From: an uncultured Prevotellaceae bacterium
GTDB taxonomy: Bacteria; Bacteroidota; Bacteroidia; Bacteroidales; Bacteroidaceae
Direction of reading: 5' to 3'
DNA length: 64,000 nt
Assembly: GCA_945833925.1 (NCBI GenBank)
Contig: CAMAFX010000001.1
Coordinates: 55,657-119,656, forward strand
This document shows, piece by piece, positions 63,431 to 64,000 of the stretch. Position 1 is the stretch's first letter; the number at the start of each line of letters is the position of its first letter. The position numbers were made by a program, and so were the translations under genes. The notes beneath the pieces are model-generated. The model saw only the letters and a program-made list of their open reading frames with translations, was not told where the DNA came from and ran no database searches.

Positions 63431-63706
63431 CTATACGTTGTATCTTTCTTTGTCGTAAAACTGTATAATGTCCATCAGCATGCGTCTGGCTTCGGCTGCT
63501 TCGAGGTTGCCAAGCTCTTCAGCCTCGGCATAGCTTTCGAGAGCCTCCTTCCACTCGCCTCGTTTGTGGTGGATGTTGCCTTTCCAGTAGTATGCTTCGT
63601 CGTCGCAGGGGCTATTCCGGATTTCTTCAGCCACCAATCTCTCGGCTTCGGACACGCTGCCCTGGCTCAAAAGTTCCTTGATGTGTTGCACCTTATGCGA
63701 TTTCAT
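63431..63706 (-). CDS. Short TPR-like protein
   Basis: Start taken at MKSHKVQHIK (63706, 91 residues). The helices VQHIKELLSQGSVSEAERLV and DDEAYYWKGNIHHKRGEWKEALESYAEAEEL form one or two tetratricopeptide repeats. First gene of the oxidoreductase operon; a partner role is unproven. Confidence 0.8.
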   Translation of the reverse strand: MKSHKVQHIKELLSQGSVSEAERLVAEEIRNSPCDDEAYYWKGNIHHKRGEWKEALESYAEAEELGNLEAAEARRMLMDIIQFYDKERYNV

Positions 63707-63763
63707 TCTGCAAATATACAACTTATTTATTTATTTAGAAAGGCTATTTTGGTAAAAATGATA

Positions 63764-63771
63764 CAAATTTA
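63764..63771 (-). promoter_or_regulatory. Possible -7 box of the oxidoreductase operon
   Basis: TAAATTTG on the minus strand (63771-63764) fits TAnnTTTG and lies 58 nt upstream of the TPR gene start. No -33 TTTG was found at the right distance. Confidence 0.4.
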
Positions 63772-63826
63772 AGGAGTTTTTGCATTACCGTTTTTTCTTT
63801 AACCATTTCCTCATTCTTCTCGGTAG

Positions 63827-64000
63827 CCTTCCCTCGCTCTTCCCTTCGCCCTTTTCTCGCTCTTCTCTTCACCCTTCCCTCGCTCTTTCCTGTCCCTTCC
63901 CTCGCTCTTTCCTGTCCCTTTCCTCTCTCTTCTCTTCGCCCTTTTCTCTCTCTTCTCTTCGCCCTTTTCTCTCTCTTCTCTTCGCCCTTTTCTCTCTCTT
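63827..64000. repeat. 23-bp pyrimidine-rich tandem repeat running off the right edge
   Basis: Units of TTCTCTTCGCCCTTTTCTCT plus CTC repeat with a 23-bp period and become more regular toward the edge; earlier units are degenerate (CCTTCCCTCGCTCTTTCCTG). One strand is almost all pyrimidine. The period is not a multiple of three, so it is not a coding repeat. The array continues beyond the window. Confidence 0.9.

Overview
The window reads as a chromosomal segment of a Bacteroidales bacterium, most likely Prevotella or a close relative. Several things point there. The lpxC-fabZ fusion sits in an lpxA/lpxC-fabZ/lpxD block. Secreted proteins have Bacteroidota-type families and C-termini (Porin_10-like, DUF4421-like, an LSGRR-type C-terminal tail). 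Ribosome binding sites are weak, and many genes are preceded by the Bacteroidota promoter pattern TTTG - about 20 nt - TAnnTTTG. No rRNA, tRNA, CRISPR array, transposase or integrase was seen. All family names come from reading the sequence, not from searches.

Layout. (1) 1-12.0 kb, all minus strand: a purM-prfA-pyrF-lpxD-lpxC/fabZ-lpxA-(PRiA4b-ORF3-like)-miaA-PBP1A-PIF1 helicase run covering lipid A synthesis, peptidoglycan synthesis, translation and nucleotide synthesis. The helicase is cut by the left edge and is missing from the supplied ORF track. (2) 12.2-18.8 kb: a periplasmic thioredoxin-like protein, a YafQ-type toxin-antitoxin pair, a phoH-purC-(menG/ubiE-aroE fusion) operon, and a DUF5715-like protein. 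(3) 18.8-28.1 kb, accessory region: hairpin repeats, a DUF7833-like gene, remnants of outer-membrane proteins, an OMP/anti-sigma-like/ECF sigma/membrane protein operon, a DUF4143-type ATPase and a second ECF sigma locus. The 3' end of the DUF7833-like gene is repeated 6.3 kb downstream, so the middle of this region is flanked by 71-bp direct repeats. (4) 28.1-46.8 kb, housekeeping: greA, two secreted proteins, a carboxynorspermidine-synthase-like enzyme, recA, an ABC exporter, nadK, pdxJ, a DJ-1 protein, recG, ndk, an M23 peptidase, a DUF1599 protein, a DoxX-like membrane protein in frame with tpiA, a SPOR protein and dnaG. (5) 46.8-57.9 kb: a very large secreted protein, pepT, a second YafQ-type TA pair, a repeat-rich gap with an orphan promoter, a lipoprotein, a DUF4421-like protein, a Gfo/Idh/MocA oxidoreductase, a polytopic membrane protein and a decayed ATPase. 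(6) 58.0-63.7 kb: a putative porin and a complete 2-oxoacid:ferredoxin oxidoreductase operon with an embedded small membrane protein, ending at a 23-bp tandem repeat that runs off the right edge.

Most notable observations. A short GC-rich palindromic repeat occurs in intergenic space near prfA and recA and also appears in frame inside purM and inside the AroE half of a fusion protein, resembling the Rickettsia palindromic element phenomenon. Two unusual open-frame fusions occur (MenG-AroE and DoxX-like-TpiA). A candidate non-coding transcript is suggested by a well-formed promoter with no downstream gene near 52.8 kb. I do not see a clear multi-gene novel defence or biosynthetic system.
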